Source: Geobacteraceae bacterium
GTDB taxonomy: Bacteria > Desulfobacterota > Desulfuromonadia > Geobacterales > Pseudopelobacteraceae
Direction of reading: 5' to 3'
NCBI GenBank assembly: GCA_025355965.1
Contig: JANXYR010000043.1
Location: forward strand, 62,001-126,000
DNA: 64,000 nucleotides
The notes beneath the pieces were generated by a model. It did no database searches. It saw only the letters and a program-made list of their open reading frames with translations, and was not told the origin of the DNA. The position numbers and the translations under genes were made by a program. Positions 24,503 to 32,043 of the stretch are shown here, piece after piece (positions within the stretch are counted from its first letter, which is position 1; the number at the start of each line of letters is the position of its first letter).

Positions 24503-24799
24503 ATGCAACAGATTGAAGCCGTTATTGATCAGTTCAAGCTGCAGGAGGTACGAAGCGCCCTTGAGGAGATGGGCATAAATGATTTTATGGAGAGCGCCAT
24601 CATGTGCCACAAGAAGGGACAGGTGATGATGTTTCGCGGCGCCACGTTCATGTCTAACATCGTCGAAAAGGTTAAACTGGAGATCATTGCGGCAGACGAT
24701 TCGGTGTCCAGGATTGTCGAGGCGATCGGCGCCATTGCCAGGACCGGGCGCAAGGAAGATTGCCGCATTGCCATTCTTCCCTATCTGGAATTGAGCTGA
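24503..24799 (+). CDS. Short PII-family (GlnB/GlnK-like) signalling protein
   Basis: MQQIEAVIDQFKLQEVRSAL matches the PII N-terminus, and the T-loop base and B-loop regions align (KKGQVMMFRGATFMSNIVEKVKLEI; AIARTGRKEDCRIAI). The position of the uridylylated Tyr51 (RGAEY in GlnB) reads RGATF, so Tyr is replaced by Phe. The protein ends about 14 residues early (98 aa against 112), losing the usual C-terminal RIRTGE stretch. No amtB or glnA is adjacent. It is likely a PII-like sensor not controlled by uridylylation; whether it still binds ATP or 2-oxoglutarate is unclear. Confidence 0.8.
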   Translation: MQQIEAVIDQFKLQEVRSALEEMGINDFMESAIMCHKKGQVMMFRGATFMSNIVEKVKLEIIAADDSVSRIVEAIGAIARTGRKEDCRIAILPYLELS

Positions 24800-24840
24800 A
24801 TTCCTGAGCATCACCCGGTGTCAGCAGATCGTATGGGTGA

Positions 24841-24899
24841 ATACAGCTAAGGCGGCCAATTGATTGGCCGCCTTAGAATTAAATATGTCCCCGGAATTC
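24841..24899 (+). repeat. REP-like dispersed repeat, copy e
   Basis: ATACAGCTAAGGCGGCCAAT with its partner ATTGGCCGCCTTAG forms a perfect hairpin (AAGGCGGCCAAT/ATTGGCCGCCTT), then AATTAAATATGTCCCCGGAATT. The hairpin probably also terminates transcription between the convergent PII-like and MerR genes. Confidence 0.8.
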
Positions 24900-24904
24900 G
24901 TCCT

Positions 24905-26170
24905 CTATTTCCTCAGAACAAAGAAGGTATAGCCATAGCAGGTCGAGTTCCTCCTGAACATATCGATCTCGGCCTCGCACCTGGCGTAAACTTCTTCCGC
25001 TTCAGCCATGCCGGCGTTGTGCCGTTTGAGTTCCCGTATCCGTTCGAGCATCGGTATGTAGTAATCATCCCACCAGGCGCTGTCAGGCAGGTTAAAACGG
25101 TCAATCACCCGGTAGCCGCTGTCGGCAGCCATCTGACAGACTTCAGGTATGGTTTTCATATCCGGATAAGCGTCAGCAAAAAAAGCTTTCACCTCAGCAG
25201 GAGGATCATCGACAAACCAGCACATCTCGGTAAAGGCAAGATAGCCGCCCGGCTTGAGATAGTGCGCGAAGTCCCGCAGACCGCGCAACAGGCCGATGAT
25301 AAATATGGAGCCTTCGGCCCAGAGCAGATCGAAACTCTCCTGAGCAAAGGGCATCTCCACCATGGACAGCTCACGGGTTTCAATATCCAGGCCTGCCTGC
25401 ATGGCGGACAGATTCAGGGCATCCAGCAGCGGACGGTGGTTGTCGAGCGCTACTATTTTTGTCTTCAACTCCTCGGCAAGCACCAGTGTCTGCATGCCGG
25501 ACCCGCAGCCGATATCCAACACCACAGGATGTGCCGGCAGATCAGCCAAAAGCCCCAGAGCACGCTGGGTTGCCTCCCGGCAGCCCGGTCCCTGCCGGGG
25601 CAGTTTTTCAAACAGTTCGTAAAAGTATTCCATGGTCATACTATTCTCCATGGCCGCTGACCATTTGCGGATCAGCAGCGCTTCTTTTTCTGATATGCCG
25701 AGGGAAAGCAAAAAAGCGTGGTGGGCCTCCGGCTCCCGCCGTTCAAACTCCACATGCAACTTCTTCATGGCGGCGTCATCCATACCGGCAGCACGAAGCA
25801 TGGCGACGAACATCTCCTTGTTCACGGCAGCGCCCGGGCCACCCGCACCCTGCACCTTCAACATCCCGGCCAGCAGATGCTGCTTGGTGCGCAACGCCTC
25901 GATCTCCGCGCCGATCTCATCCAAACGCCGCCGCAGCACCGTGGTCGTATCGTCACCGGCAGTAGCGAGGATCGCCCTGATCCCGTCGATATCCATACCG
26001 GCCCGGCGCAGGGAGCAGATCGATTCCAACCGGTCCCGATCAGCGGAAGAGTAGTGGCGATAGCCGGCCTCGCTGCGCCCCGATGGCGACAACAGCCCGA
26101 TCCGGTCGTAGTAGAGCAGCGTACTGCGGGACAGGCCGAACTGTCGGGCCAGTTGGGTAATGCGGTACAT
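24905..26170 (-). CDS. MerR-family regulator fused to a SAM-dependent methyltransferase
   Basis: Residues 1-110 are a MerR winged helix plus dimerisation helix (ITQLARQFGLSRSTLLYYDRIGLL, RLESICSLRRAGMDIDGIRAIL). Residues about 125-185 form a small helical domain (GMDDAAMKKLHVEFERREPE). From about residue 205 there is a class I methyltransferase with motif I VVLDIGCGSGMQT and a KPGGYLAFTEM block. A MerR-type N-terminus suggests it binds DNA and may sense or modify the compound it methylates. The substrate is unknown. It lies downstream of a 61-residue gene whose product resembles the middle domain. The family is known for drug or metal responses, but no ligand cysteines stand out. Confidence 0.85.
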   Translation of the reverse strand: MYRITQLARQFGLSRSTLLYYDRIGLLSPSGRSEAGYRHYSSADRDRLESICSLRRAGMDIDGIRAILATAGDDTTTVLRRRLDEIGAEIEALRTKQHLLAGMLKVQGAGGPGAAVNKEMFVAMLRAAGMDDAAMKKLHVEFERREPEAHHAFLLSLGISEKEALLIRKWSAAMENSMTMEYFYELFEKLPRQGPGCREATQRALGLLADLPAHPVVLDIGCGSGMQTLVLAEELKTKIVALDNHRPLLDALNLSAMQAGLDIETRELSMVEMPFAQESFDLLWAEGSIFIIGLLRGLRDFAHYLKPGGYLAFTEMCWFVDDPPAEVKAFFADAYPDMKTIPEVCQMAADSGYRVIDRFNLPDSAWWDDYYIPMLERIRELKRHNAGMAEAEEVYARCEAEIDMFRRNSTCYGYTFFVLRK

Positions 26171-26221
26171 ACAGCACCTCCATAAGAAATGCCCCCGGCG
26201 CGCAGCCGGGGGCGAGTCATT

Positions 26222-26407
26222 TCAAGCAGATTTTGTTCTGATGTCGCTGATCTTTTCTGCCGACAGCCCCAGCCACTCCAGGAAGCTCTGGTGACCGACC
26301 GGATTCTCCTGCTCTAACAGGCGGTGCCACTTCTCCATTGCCGCCTGATCCAGGCCGATGGCCTTGAAGCGGGTCACCCACTCCTCTACGGTTACTTTTG
26401 CGTTCAT
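26222..26407 (-). CDS. Small helical protein matching the middle domain of the adjacent MerR-methyltransferase
   Basis: 61 residues. GLDQAAMEKWHRLLEQENP, then GHQSFLEWLGLS and IRTKSA, lines up with GMDDAAMKKLHVEFERREPE, HHAFLLSLGIS and IRKWSA inside the neighbouring fusion protein. So a free-standing copy of that domain is encoded directly upstream of it, 51 bases away and in the same direction. ATG 26407 follows AAGGAG by 7 bases; the ORF-track start at 26425 lies before that site. Function unknown: it could be an accessory ligand-binding module, a titrating partner or the parent of the domain. Confidence 0.75.
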   Translation of the reverse strand: MNAKVTVEEWVTRFKAIGLDQAAMEKWHRLLEQENPVGHQSFLEWLGLSAEKISDIRTKSA

Positions 26408-26435
26408 TGTTTTTCTCCTTTTCATGTCGTTTGTA

Positions 26436-26453
26436 ATTATATCATGGCCATGA
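26436..26453 (-). promoter_or_regulatory. Promoter -10 with adjacent MerR-type palindrome
   Basis: On the minus strand a perfect TATAAT (26436-26441) directly follows a perfect 12-bp palindrome TCATGGCCATGA (26442-26453). No good -35 is seen at 17 bases. A dyad in the spacer and a poor or long spacer are the hallmarks of MerR-activated promoters, so the fusion protein probably controls its own operon. Confidence 0.55.
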
Positions 26454-26509
26454 CAAGGATAATGCTAAACTGTGAAGTAGTAGACGGGTCAAGAGGAATT
26501 TTTGAAATG

Positions 26510-26565
26510 TTACAGAAACAACAAAGCGGCCGATTAGGCACCTTATGAAATATATCTTCTGCCCC
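26510..26565 (+). repeat. REP-like dispersed repeat, copy f
   Basis: ACAACAAAGCGGCCGATTAGG, then CACCTTATGAAATATATCTTC. A diverged copy that keeps the start and GGCCGATT core but has lost the CTGTCCC tail. Confidence 0.5.
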
Positions 26566-26716
26566 CGCCCGCAGCCACCTCACTGGAATTTTTTTATAAA
26601 ATATTTTCGCCAAAGAGAATAAAATGAGGGTGACAAATAAATCGTAATGGGCCCGGCTCACTGACCGCTCACTACCGGCACAATTTAAGAGCGGCGCATC
26701 ATGAAGGAGAAGTGAT

Positions 26717-27202
26717 ATGAAATCGCATGCTAAGAACACAATCTGCCTTTGGTACGACCGCGACGCCGAGGAGGCGGCGCGGTTTTATGCTGCAACCTTT
26801 CCCGATTCATCCGTTGACGCTGTACACCTGGCACCGGGGGACTACCCGTCCGGCAAACAGGGGGATGTGCTGACAGTCGAGTTTACCGTGATGGGGATTC
26901 CCTGCCTCGGGCTTAATGGCGGCCCCGAGGTCACGCAGAATATGTCATTCTCGTTTCAGGTGGCAACCGTTGATCAGGAAGAAACGGATCGTTACTGGGA
27001 AGCCATCGTCGGCAACGGCGGCGAGGAGAGTGAGTGCGGCTGGTGCAGGGACAAATGGGGCCTGTCGTGGCAGATTACTCCGATTGCACTGATCCAGGCG
27101 ATAAACAATCCCGATCCCGCCGCCGCCAAGCGAGCGTTCGATGCGATGATGCAGATGAAAAAGATCGACATCGCGGCAATAGAGGCGGCGCGCCGCGGTT
27201 GA
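26717..27202 (+). CDS. VOC-family (PhnB/YjdN-like) protein
   Basis: A 161-residue protein of the vicinal oxygen chelate fold. The typical opening ICLWYDRDAEEAARFYAATFPDS, the central GIPCLGLNGGP and the WEAIVGNGGEESECGWCRDKWGLSWQI block match the group annotated PhnB or 3-demethylubiquinone-methyltransferase-like. Members are metal-dependent enzymes or binding proteins; no substrate can be assigned. AAGGAG precedes the ATG. It stands alone between repeats. Confidence 0.85.
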   Translation: MKSHAKNTICLWYDRDAEEAARFYAATFPDSSVDAVHLAPGDYPSGKQGDVLTVEFTVMGIPCLGLNGGPEVTQNMSFSFQVATVDQEETDRYWEAIVGNGGEESECGWCRDKWGLSWQITPIALIQAINNPDPAAAKRAFDAMMQMKKIDIAAIEAARRG

Positions 27203-27240
27203 AGCTGCGGAAACAGCAATCGGGGCCAGGCCATAAAATA

Positions 27241-27404
27241 TCTGCCTGGGTGTAGACGCCGGTCAAATTGCGCATGCCAGAGGATAGGTTACCTTCCGGA
27301 GTTTAAATGAGGAGGTGATAGTGATTGTCCATCAGGCAGTAGGCGTGACAGAGGCAGTTGTAGCGTTTTACAGTCTGGCCGAGGGTTGTGAGGAACGTCT
27401 GATA
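27241..27404 (-). pseudogene. Relic of a REP-associated tyrosine transposase (RAYT)
   Basis: The minus strand reads QTFLTTLGQTVKRYNCLCH, then AYCLMDNHYHLLI, a stop, then TPEGNLSSGMRNLTGVYTQAD, all in one frame. This is the core of a Y1 (IS200-like) RAYT, including the HUH metal motif HYH. The stop replaces the Glu of the usual IETP, a GAA to TAA change. Sequence before QTFL and after YTQAD is lost. It sits directly beside a tandem array of the repeat family it would have mobilised. Confidence 0.85.
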
Positions 27405-27528
27405 ATTCCGGGGACGGATAATTCCGGGGACAGTTTACTTAATTACCCGATAATTCCGTGATAATTCCGGGGACAGTTTACTTAATTACCCCACGGATAA
27501 TTCCGGGGACAGTTTACTTAATTACCCC
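27403..27528 (-). repeat. REP-like array: three full and one partial tandem copies
   Basis: Three copies of a 29-30-bp unit beginning AATTCCGGGGACAGTTTACT start at 27420, 27463 and 27499, with a partial copy at 27403. Read on the minus strand they match the AATTAAGTA-ACTGTCCCCGGAATT tail of the dispersed copies. Spacing is irregular (43 and 36 bases) and units are too short and close for CRISPR. The last copy supplies the stop codon of vapC. Confidence 0.88.
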
Positions 27529-27940
27529 ACGGATTACTTACCCGCACCCCGCATCTCTCAATATCCTTAACATTCCGCGTAACCACAATCAACCCATGCG
27601 CCGCAGCGGTAGCGGCGATAAGCGAATCCATTACCGGCAACTTCTCGCCCGCCTGTTGCGCCTCTCCCTGGAGCCTTCCCCAACAGAGTGCTGTTTCCAG
27701 ATCTATCTCAAGAATCCGGCCTGTAAAACGTTCAACCAGATCAAGCGCAACCCACGCCTGTAGTTCGTCTTTTCTTGTGCCGTCCGGAAGCTTGCTGATT
27801 CCCTTCTGCAACTCACCCAGATTAAGGACACTCAGAAACAGTGTCTGCTCATCCTGTTCGTCCAGCCAGTTCACCACCGACGGATTCGGCTCTTTCTTTA
27901 CCAGTTCGGAAATCAGACAGGTATCGAGCAGATACTTCAC
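27518..27940 (-). CDS. vapC: VapC-type PIN-domain toxin (FitB-like)
   Basis: A 140-residue PIN-domain ribonuclease. The acidic residues of the active site are visible in YLLDTCLISEL (Asp), NLGELQKGI (Glu), and LPVMDSLIAATAAAHG (Asp). VapC toxins cleave RNA, often tRNA or rRNA, when not held by antitoxin. It overlaps the antitoxin gene by 4 bases (ATGA), a typical toxin-antitoxin layout. The last residues (PWGN) and the stop codon come from an inserted REP-like repeat, so the native C-terminus may have been replaced. Confidence 0.9.
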   Translation of the reverse strand: MKYLLDTCLISELVKKEPNPSVVNWLDEQDEQTLFLSVLNLGELQKGISKLPDGTRKDELQAWVALDLVERFTGRILEIDLETALCWGRLQGEAQQAGEKLPVMDSLIAATAAAHGLIVVTRNVKDIERCGVRVSNPWGN

Positions 27941-28218
27941 AACTCCACCTCTCGGGAGAGATCGGCACTACGGCTAAGGTCAAGTTCAACGTCACGCAGA
28001 GGAGATTGCCTGAAAAACTGCGATAAACCGGTGCGCGGCTGAGTGAGCCTCCGGTATTCATCGAAAGAAACAACCACCGCGGAAGGCTTGCCCCGCAAGG
28101 TTATGGTCTGTGGGCCGTCATGCAGGGCCAGATCAACCACCCGGCTCAAACGGTTCTTGGCTTCCTGAAGCTGCCATTCCCGGTCATGCGATAAACGATC
28201 CGCTTTATTTACTTTCAT
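27937..28218 (-). CDS. Phd/YefM-family antitoxin
   Basis: A 93-residue protein with the Phd/YefM N-terminal DNA-binding fold (EWQLQEAKNRLSRVVDLAL, ITLRGKPSAVVVSFDEYRRL) and a C-terminal Asp/Arg-rich tail (LRDVELDLSRSADLSREVEL) that should wrap the toxin. It precedes vapC with a 4-base overlap. GAGGAGGGAG lies just upstream of ATG. The mixed Phd antitoxin with PIN toxin pairing is common. Confidence 0.9.
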   Translation of the reverse strand: MKVNKADRLSHDREWQLQEAKNRLSRVVDLALHDGPQTITLRGKPSAVVVSFDEYRRLTQPRTGLSQFFRQSPLRDVELDLSRSADLSREVEL

Positions 28219-28230
28219 ACTCCCTCCTCA

Positions 28231-28247
28231 AGCTAGACAGTCTAGCT
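28231..28247 (-). promoter_or_regulatory. Palindromic operator of the toxin-antitoxin operon
   Basis: AGCTAGACAGTCTAGCT is a perfect dyad with 8-bp arms and one central base, 13 bases before the antitoxin start. Phd/YefM antitoxins autoregulate through such sites. Confidence 0.7.
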
Positions 28248-28303
28248 ATCCAAGAATAGCACGGCACAGATGTAAATCAAATATAAATTATGACACCAAA
28301 ACA

Positions 28304-28327
28304 AAGGGCGCCTCGGTGGGCGCCCTT
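28304..28327 (-). terminator. Terminator after dapL
   Basis: A 9-bp GC-rich stem, AAGGGCGCC with GGCGCCCTT around a 6-nt loop, followed on the minus strand by TTGTTTT. It closes the dap operon. Confidence 0.7.
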
Positions 28328-28332
28328 CTAAT

Positions 28333-29565
28333 CTACTTCAAATTCTTCTTTATCCTCTCCACCGCCTCAATCACATTATCCCGATTCCCAAAGGCCGACA
28401 ACCGGAAGTACCCTTCCCCGCTCGGCCCAAAACCTGAACCCGGCGTCCCGACCACATTGCATTCGGTCAGCAGCTTGTCGAAGAAGTCCCAACTGGTCAG
28501 GTTGCCCGGGGTCTTGAGCCAGATGTACGGGGCGTTGACGCCGCCGAAGATCGTCACACCGACTTCCGTCAGGCCTTCACGGATTATGCGGGCGTTCTCC
28601 ATGTAATAGTCGATAATCTCCTTGGTCTGCTTCCAACCTTCGTCGCTATAAACCGCAGCAGCGGCCTTCTGCACCGGGTAGGAGGCGCCGTTGAACTTGG
28701 TGGTGGTGCGGCGCAGCCAGAGCTTGTTGAAACTGTACTTCTCACCGCTGGTCGTGGTGCCCATAACCTCTTCCGGTACTACTACCAAGCCGCAACGGAC
28801 ACCGGTGAAACCGGCTGTCTTGGAAAACGAACGGAATTCTATGGCGCACTTCTTAGCTCCTTCGATCTCGTAGATGGAATGCGGGATGGAGGGGTCGGTG
28901 ATGAACGCCTCGTAGGCGGCGTCGAAGAAGATCACCGCGTCGTTGGCGTTGGCGTAATCGACCCACTTTTTCAGCTCGGCCTTGCTGGCCACCACGCCGG
29001 TCGGGTTGTTGGGGAAGCAGAGATAGATGATGTCCACCTTCCCGGTCGGCAGGGCCGGAATGAAGCCGTTGGCCTCGTTGCACGGCATGTAGACGACGCC
29101 CTTGTAATACCCCTTGTCATCGGCATCGCCGGTGCGTCCGATCATGACGTTGGTGTCGTTGTAAACCGGATAGACCGGATCACCAATGGCAACGATGTTG
29201 TCCAGAGCGAAGATGTCGAGGATGTTGGCGCAGTCGCACTTGGAACCGTCGGAGATGAACATCTCTTCGGTTTTGAGGCTGACGCCCAGCGGCTTGTAGG
29301 ATTTCTCGATGATGGCGTTTATCAGCCAGTCATAGCCCTGCTCCGGGCCGTAGCCGGCAAAGTGGTCGGTGGTACCCAGATCGTCTACGGCATCGTGAAA
29401 TGCTTTCAGCACAGCCGGTGCCAACGGACGGGTTACATCGCCAATGCCAAGACGAATGACCTTGGCAGTTGGGTTGGCTGCAGCAAATTCACGTACTCGT
29501 CGACCGATCTCGGGAAACAGGTAGCCTGCTTTCAGTTTCAGATAATTATCATTGATTTTTGCCAT
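28333..29565 (-). CDS. dapL: LL-diaminopimelate aminotransferase
   Basis: About 410 residues of a class I/II PLP aminotransferase that converts tetrahydrodipicolinate directly to LL-DAP, skipping the succinyl or acetyl steps. The start [24 protein letters not shown] is diagnostic of DapL. The substrate/PLP sites FPNNPTG and the Schiff-base Lys in [12 protein letters not shown] are present. ATG 29565 has GGAGG 11 bases upstream; the ORF-track start (29622) precedes it. It is the last gene of the dapA-lipoprotein-dapB-dapL unit. Confidence 0.96.
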   Translation of the reverse strand: MAKINDNYLKLKAGYLFPEIGRRVREFAAANPTAKVIRLGIGDVTRPLAPAVLKAFHDAVDDLGTTDHFAGYGPEQGYDWLINAIIEKSYKPLGVSLKTEEMFISDGSKCDCANILDIFALDNIVAIGDPVYPVYNDTNVMIGRTGDADDKGYYKGVVYMPCNEANGFIPALPTGKVDIIYLCFPNNPTGVVASKAELKKWVDYANANDAVIFFDAAYEAFITDPSIPHSIYEIEGAKKCAIEFRSFSKTAGFTGVRCGLVVVPEEVMGTTTSGEKYSFNKLWLRRTTTKFNGASYPVQKAAAAVYSDEGWKQTKEIIDYYMENARIIREGLTEVGVTIFGGVNAPYIWLKTPGNLTSWDFFDKLLTECNVVGTPGSGFGPSGEGYFRLSAFGNRDNVIEAVERIKKNLK

Positions 29566-29602
29566 GTTCGGTAAATCCTCCAAAATGTAATGTATAAAGT
29601 TA

Positions 29603-29620
29603 GGGCGGCCTAAGCCGCCC
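29603..29620 (-). other. Intercistronic hairpin between dapB and dapL
   Basis: A perfect 7-bp stem GGGCGGC/GCCGCCC with a 4-nt loop in the 63-base dapB-dapL gap, without T-run. It may set relative mRNA levels rather than end transcription. Confidence 0.5.
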
Positions 29621-29628
29621 ATTTCAAT

Positions 29629-30432
29629 TTATTTCAGACCTAAAACATCCTGCATATCATACAACCCAGGCGACTTACCGACCACCCATTTGGCGGCGCG
29701 AACGGAGCCCCGCGAGAACATGTCGCGGGTCATGGCACGGTGGGAGATCTCGATCCGCTCTCCCTGGCCGATGAAGTAGACAGTATGTTCGCCGACGATA
29801 TCGCCGCCACGCACAGTCTGCATGCCGATCTCTTCCTTGGTGCGCTCACCGCAGATTCCCTCGCGGTGATAGTTGGCCACCTTGTTGTAGTCCCGCCCCA
29901 GCGCTTCAGCGACGATTTCCCCCATCCGCACGGCGGTTCCTGACGGTGAGTCTTTTTTCTTGTTGTGGTGCAGTTCGACTATTTCGACGTCGAAATCATC
30001 GCCAAGCGTCTTGGCGACATCCTTCAACACCTTGAAGCAGACGTTGACACCGACAGACATGTTCGGAGCCAGCACCGCCGGAATATCTTTGGCAAGTTCG
30101 GCTGCCAGCGCCCGTTCCTCGGGGGTGAAGCCGGTGGAACCGATAACGATGGACTTCTTGAGCAGCGCGCAGACCTCAAGGTTTTTCAGTGACACCTTTG
30201 GAGAGGTAAAATCGATCAGTACATCGCAGGCGGCAACGACGGCATTGAGATTGTCGGTTATACGGACATCCGTCTTACCGCAGCCAGCCAACTGTCCGGC
30301 GTCTTCGCCGATCTGTGGATGCCCCGGGCGCTCCAGCGCGCCGCAAAACTGGGCACCTTCTGTTTCAATTATGGAAGTAATAATGCGCTGGCCCATCCGT
30401 CCTGCAGCGCCGCAAACGGCTACTTTTATCAT
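29629..30432 (-). CDS. dapB: 4-hydroxy-tetrahydrodipicolinate reductase
   Basis: 267 residues. The NAD(P)H site is VAVCGAAGRMGQRI at the N-terminus; the active-site motif ELHHNKKKDSPSGTA (about residue 155) contains the catalytic His and Lys. It reduces the DapA product to tetrahydrodipicolinate. Full length for the family. It follows the small lipoprotein gene by 29 bases. Confidence 0.96.
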   Translation of the reverse strand: MIKVAVCGAAGRMGQRIITSIIETEGAQFCGALERPGHPQIGEDAGQLAGCGKTDVRITDNLNAVVAACDVLIDFTSPKVSLKNLEVCALLKKSIVIGSTGFTPEERALAAELAKDIPAVLAPNMSVGVNVCFKVLKDVAKTLGDDFDVEIVELHHNKKKDSPSGTAVRMGEIVAEALGRDYNKVANYHREGICGERTKEEIGMQTVRGGDIVGEHTVYFIGQGERIEISHRAMTRDMFSRGSVRAAKWVVGKSPGLYDMQDVLGLK

Positions 30433-30461
30433 GGTGAACCTCTCTCAATAGTCTCTACAGC

Positions 30462-31043
30462 TTACTCTTCATACATCTTGTCAAACAGTTCGTCTGCAAC
30501 ATCGTCAATAACATTTAGGACTTTGCCTATAGCGCCGTCCTTCTTAACCCGACCCACAATTATTATTTTTCTATCGGCCACCCGAATCAGATAGAACAGT
30601 GCCGATACAACGGTTTTGTTATCCGCTTCTCCCAGATAGAGCAGGTCGCCGGCAACGACATATTCAAGACCCAACTTGTCCGCATCGTGAAGCACCTGCT
30701 TTGCCTTAAACGATTTGTCCGTTTTGACCAAGGCAAGTTTGCTGCCGAGCTTTTCTTCCAGCCGTAGCCGCAACCTTTGAGAAAACGTCTGCGGATGACC
30801 CAGATCCGTGCACTTGTGGTAGAAAATTGCTTTCGCGTCCTGCGCGTGATAATCGAGGTTCAGCTTGTCCAGATAGCTCCCACCGCAGATAGTAAATTCA
30901 GTCATACCGATCCGGGCTTTCTTTGGCAGCGCCCCGACATCGTCCAGGCGGTGCAACGTTACCGAACTAACTGGGCCTATGGCGCAGCCGCATATCAGTA
31001 GCAGAGCAACCAGCAGGCCAACCCAGCCGGAATACTTTTTCAC
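30462..31043 (-). CDS. Putative lipoprotein inside the dap operon
   Basis: 193 residues starting with a lipoprotein signal (WVGLLVALLLICGCA). The mature part contains a Cys pair region (FTICGGSYLDKLN, FYHKCTDLG) and a C-terminal half (LEYVVAGDLLYLGEADNKTVVSALFYLI) that recalls CsgG/LpoB-like envelope lipoproteins, though I cannot assign a family. It is between dapA and dapB, 61 and 29 bases away, and would be co-transcribed with meso-DAP synthesis genes. A link to cell-wall synthesis is attractive but only positional. Confidence 0.72.
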   Translation of the reverse strand: MKKYSGWVGLLVALLLICGCAIGPVSSVTLHRLDDVGALPKKARIGMTEFTICGGSYLDKLNLDYHAQDAKAIFYHKCTDLGHPQTFSQRLRLRLEEKLGSKLALVKTDKSFKAKQVLHDADKLGLEYVVAGDLLYLGEADNKTVVSALFYLIRVADRKIIIVGRVKKDGAIGKVLNVIDDVADELFDKMYEE

Positions 31044-31104
31044 AAGCGATCCTTAGTGAACCAGAGGAAATAGTATTTCTGGCTCTGACTCCGACATTCT
31101 TTAT

Positions 31105-31977
31105 TTAAATCAGTTTGTACTCTTTCATGATCGCCGCAAGCTTGGCCTTGTTCGCCGCGCCCATTTCGCAAAGTGGCAGTCTGACTTCGTCGGAGCATTT
31201 GCCCATCAGCCCCAGGGCGCTCTTGACCGGGATCGGGTTGCTCTCGATAAACATGGCATTACCTATTTTCAGAGTATCCAGATGCAGTTGACGGGCCTTT
31301 TTCAGGTCACCGGCAAAGAAAGCGTCGGTCAGATCGCCGACAGTTTTCGGCATGATGTTGGCCAATACGGATATAACCCCTACGGCGCCGCAGGCCATCA
31401 TCGGAAAGGTTATGAAGTCGTCGCCGGAGAAGACGTCGATCTGGCCACCGCAGAGAGCGATCACTTCTGATGCCTGCTGCAAGGAACCGGTTGCCTCCTT
31501 GATCGCGACGATATTTTTATGGGGCGCCAGACGGGCCACAGTCTCTGGGAGCAGGTTGACGCCGGTGCGACCCGGTACATTGTAGAGAATCTGGGGGATA
31601 TCGACCGCATCGGCAATGGCGGTGTAGTGACGATAGAGCCCTTCCTGAGTCGGCTTATTGTAGTAGGGAGTCACCAGCAGCACGCCAGCAACGCCCATCT
31701 CTTTCGCTTCGCGGGTAAGGTTGATGGCTTCGGCGGTGGAGTTGGAGCCGGTGCCGGCAATAACCGGGACACGCCCTTTGGCCTGTTCGAAGACAATCCT
31801 GATGACGTCAAGATGTTCTTCGTTATCAAGCGTGGATGACTCGCCGGTGGTGCCGCAGGCAACGATGGCGTCGGTGCCGTTGTCGATCTGGAAATCCACC
31901 AGTTCACGCAGCTTCTGCTCGTCAACCGCGCCGTTTATAAATGGCGTCACTATTGCTACAATACTTCCTTTAAACAT
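31105..31977 (-). CDS. dapA: 4-hydroxy-tetrahydrodipicolinate synthase
   Basis: 290 residues, class I aldolase fold. TTGESSTL near residue 44, the YNVPGRTG motif with the catalytic Tyr (about residue 132) and the Schiff-base Lys in IVAIKEATG (about residue 161) are all present. It condenses pyruvate with aspartate semialdehyde. GGAGG lies 8-10 bases upstream of the ATG. In Geobacter relatives as I remember them lysA precedes dapA; here only a decayed piece remains. Confidence 0.96.
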   Translation of the reverse strand: MFKGSIVAIVTPFINGAVDEQKLRELVDFQIDNGTDAIVACGTTGESSTLDNEEHLDVIRIVFEQAKGRVPVIAGTGSNSTAEAINLTREAKEMGVAGVLLVTPYYNKPTQEGLYRHYTAIADAVDIPQILYNVPGRTGVNLLPETVARLAPHKNIVAIKEATGSLQQASEVIALCGGQIDVFSGDDFITFPMMACGAVGVISVLANIMPKTVGDLTDAFFAGDLKKARQLHLDTLKIGNAMFIESNPIPVKSALGLMGKCSDEVRLPLCEMGAANKAKLAAIMKEYKLI

Positions 31978-32043
31978 AACCTTTTCCTCCTTGTGGAGTT
32001 GTATTTTAAATTACACGCCATGATAAACATGATAAGTGCGTTA

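Noticed and set aside
24860-26185. Plus-strand ORFs of 266, 168, 155 and 140 aa
   Set aside because: Antisense to the MerR-methyltransferase gene; no domain features.
27403-27528. Possible CRISPR array
   Set aside because: Only three full repeats, 6-13 bases apart, no spacer-sized unique sequence and no cas genes; the same unit is dispersed elsewhere.
28879-29574. 231-aa plus-strand ORF
   Set aside because: Antisense to dapL with Val/Gly/Asp-rich low complexity; a GC-driven shadow.
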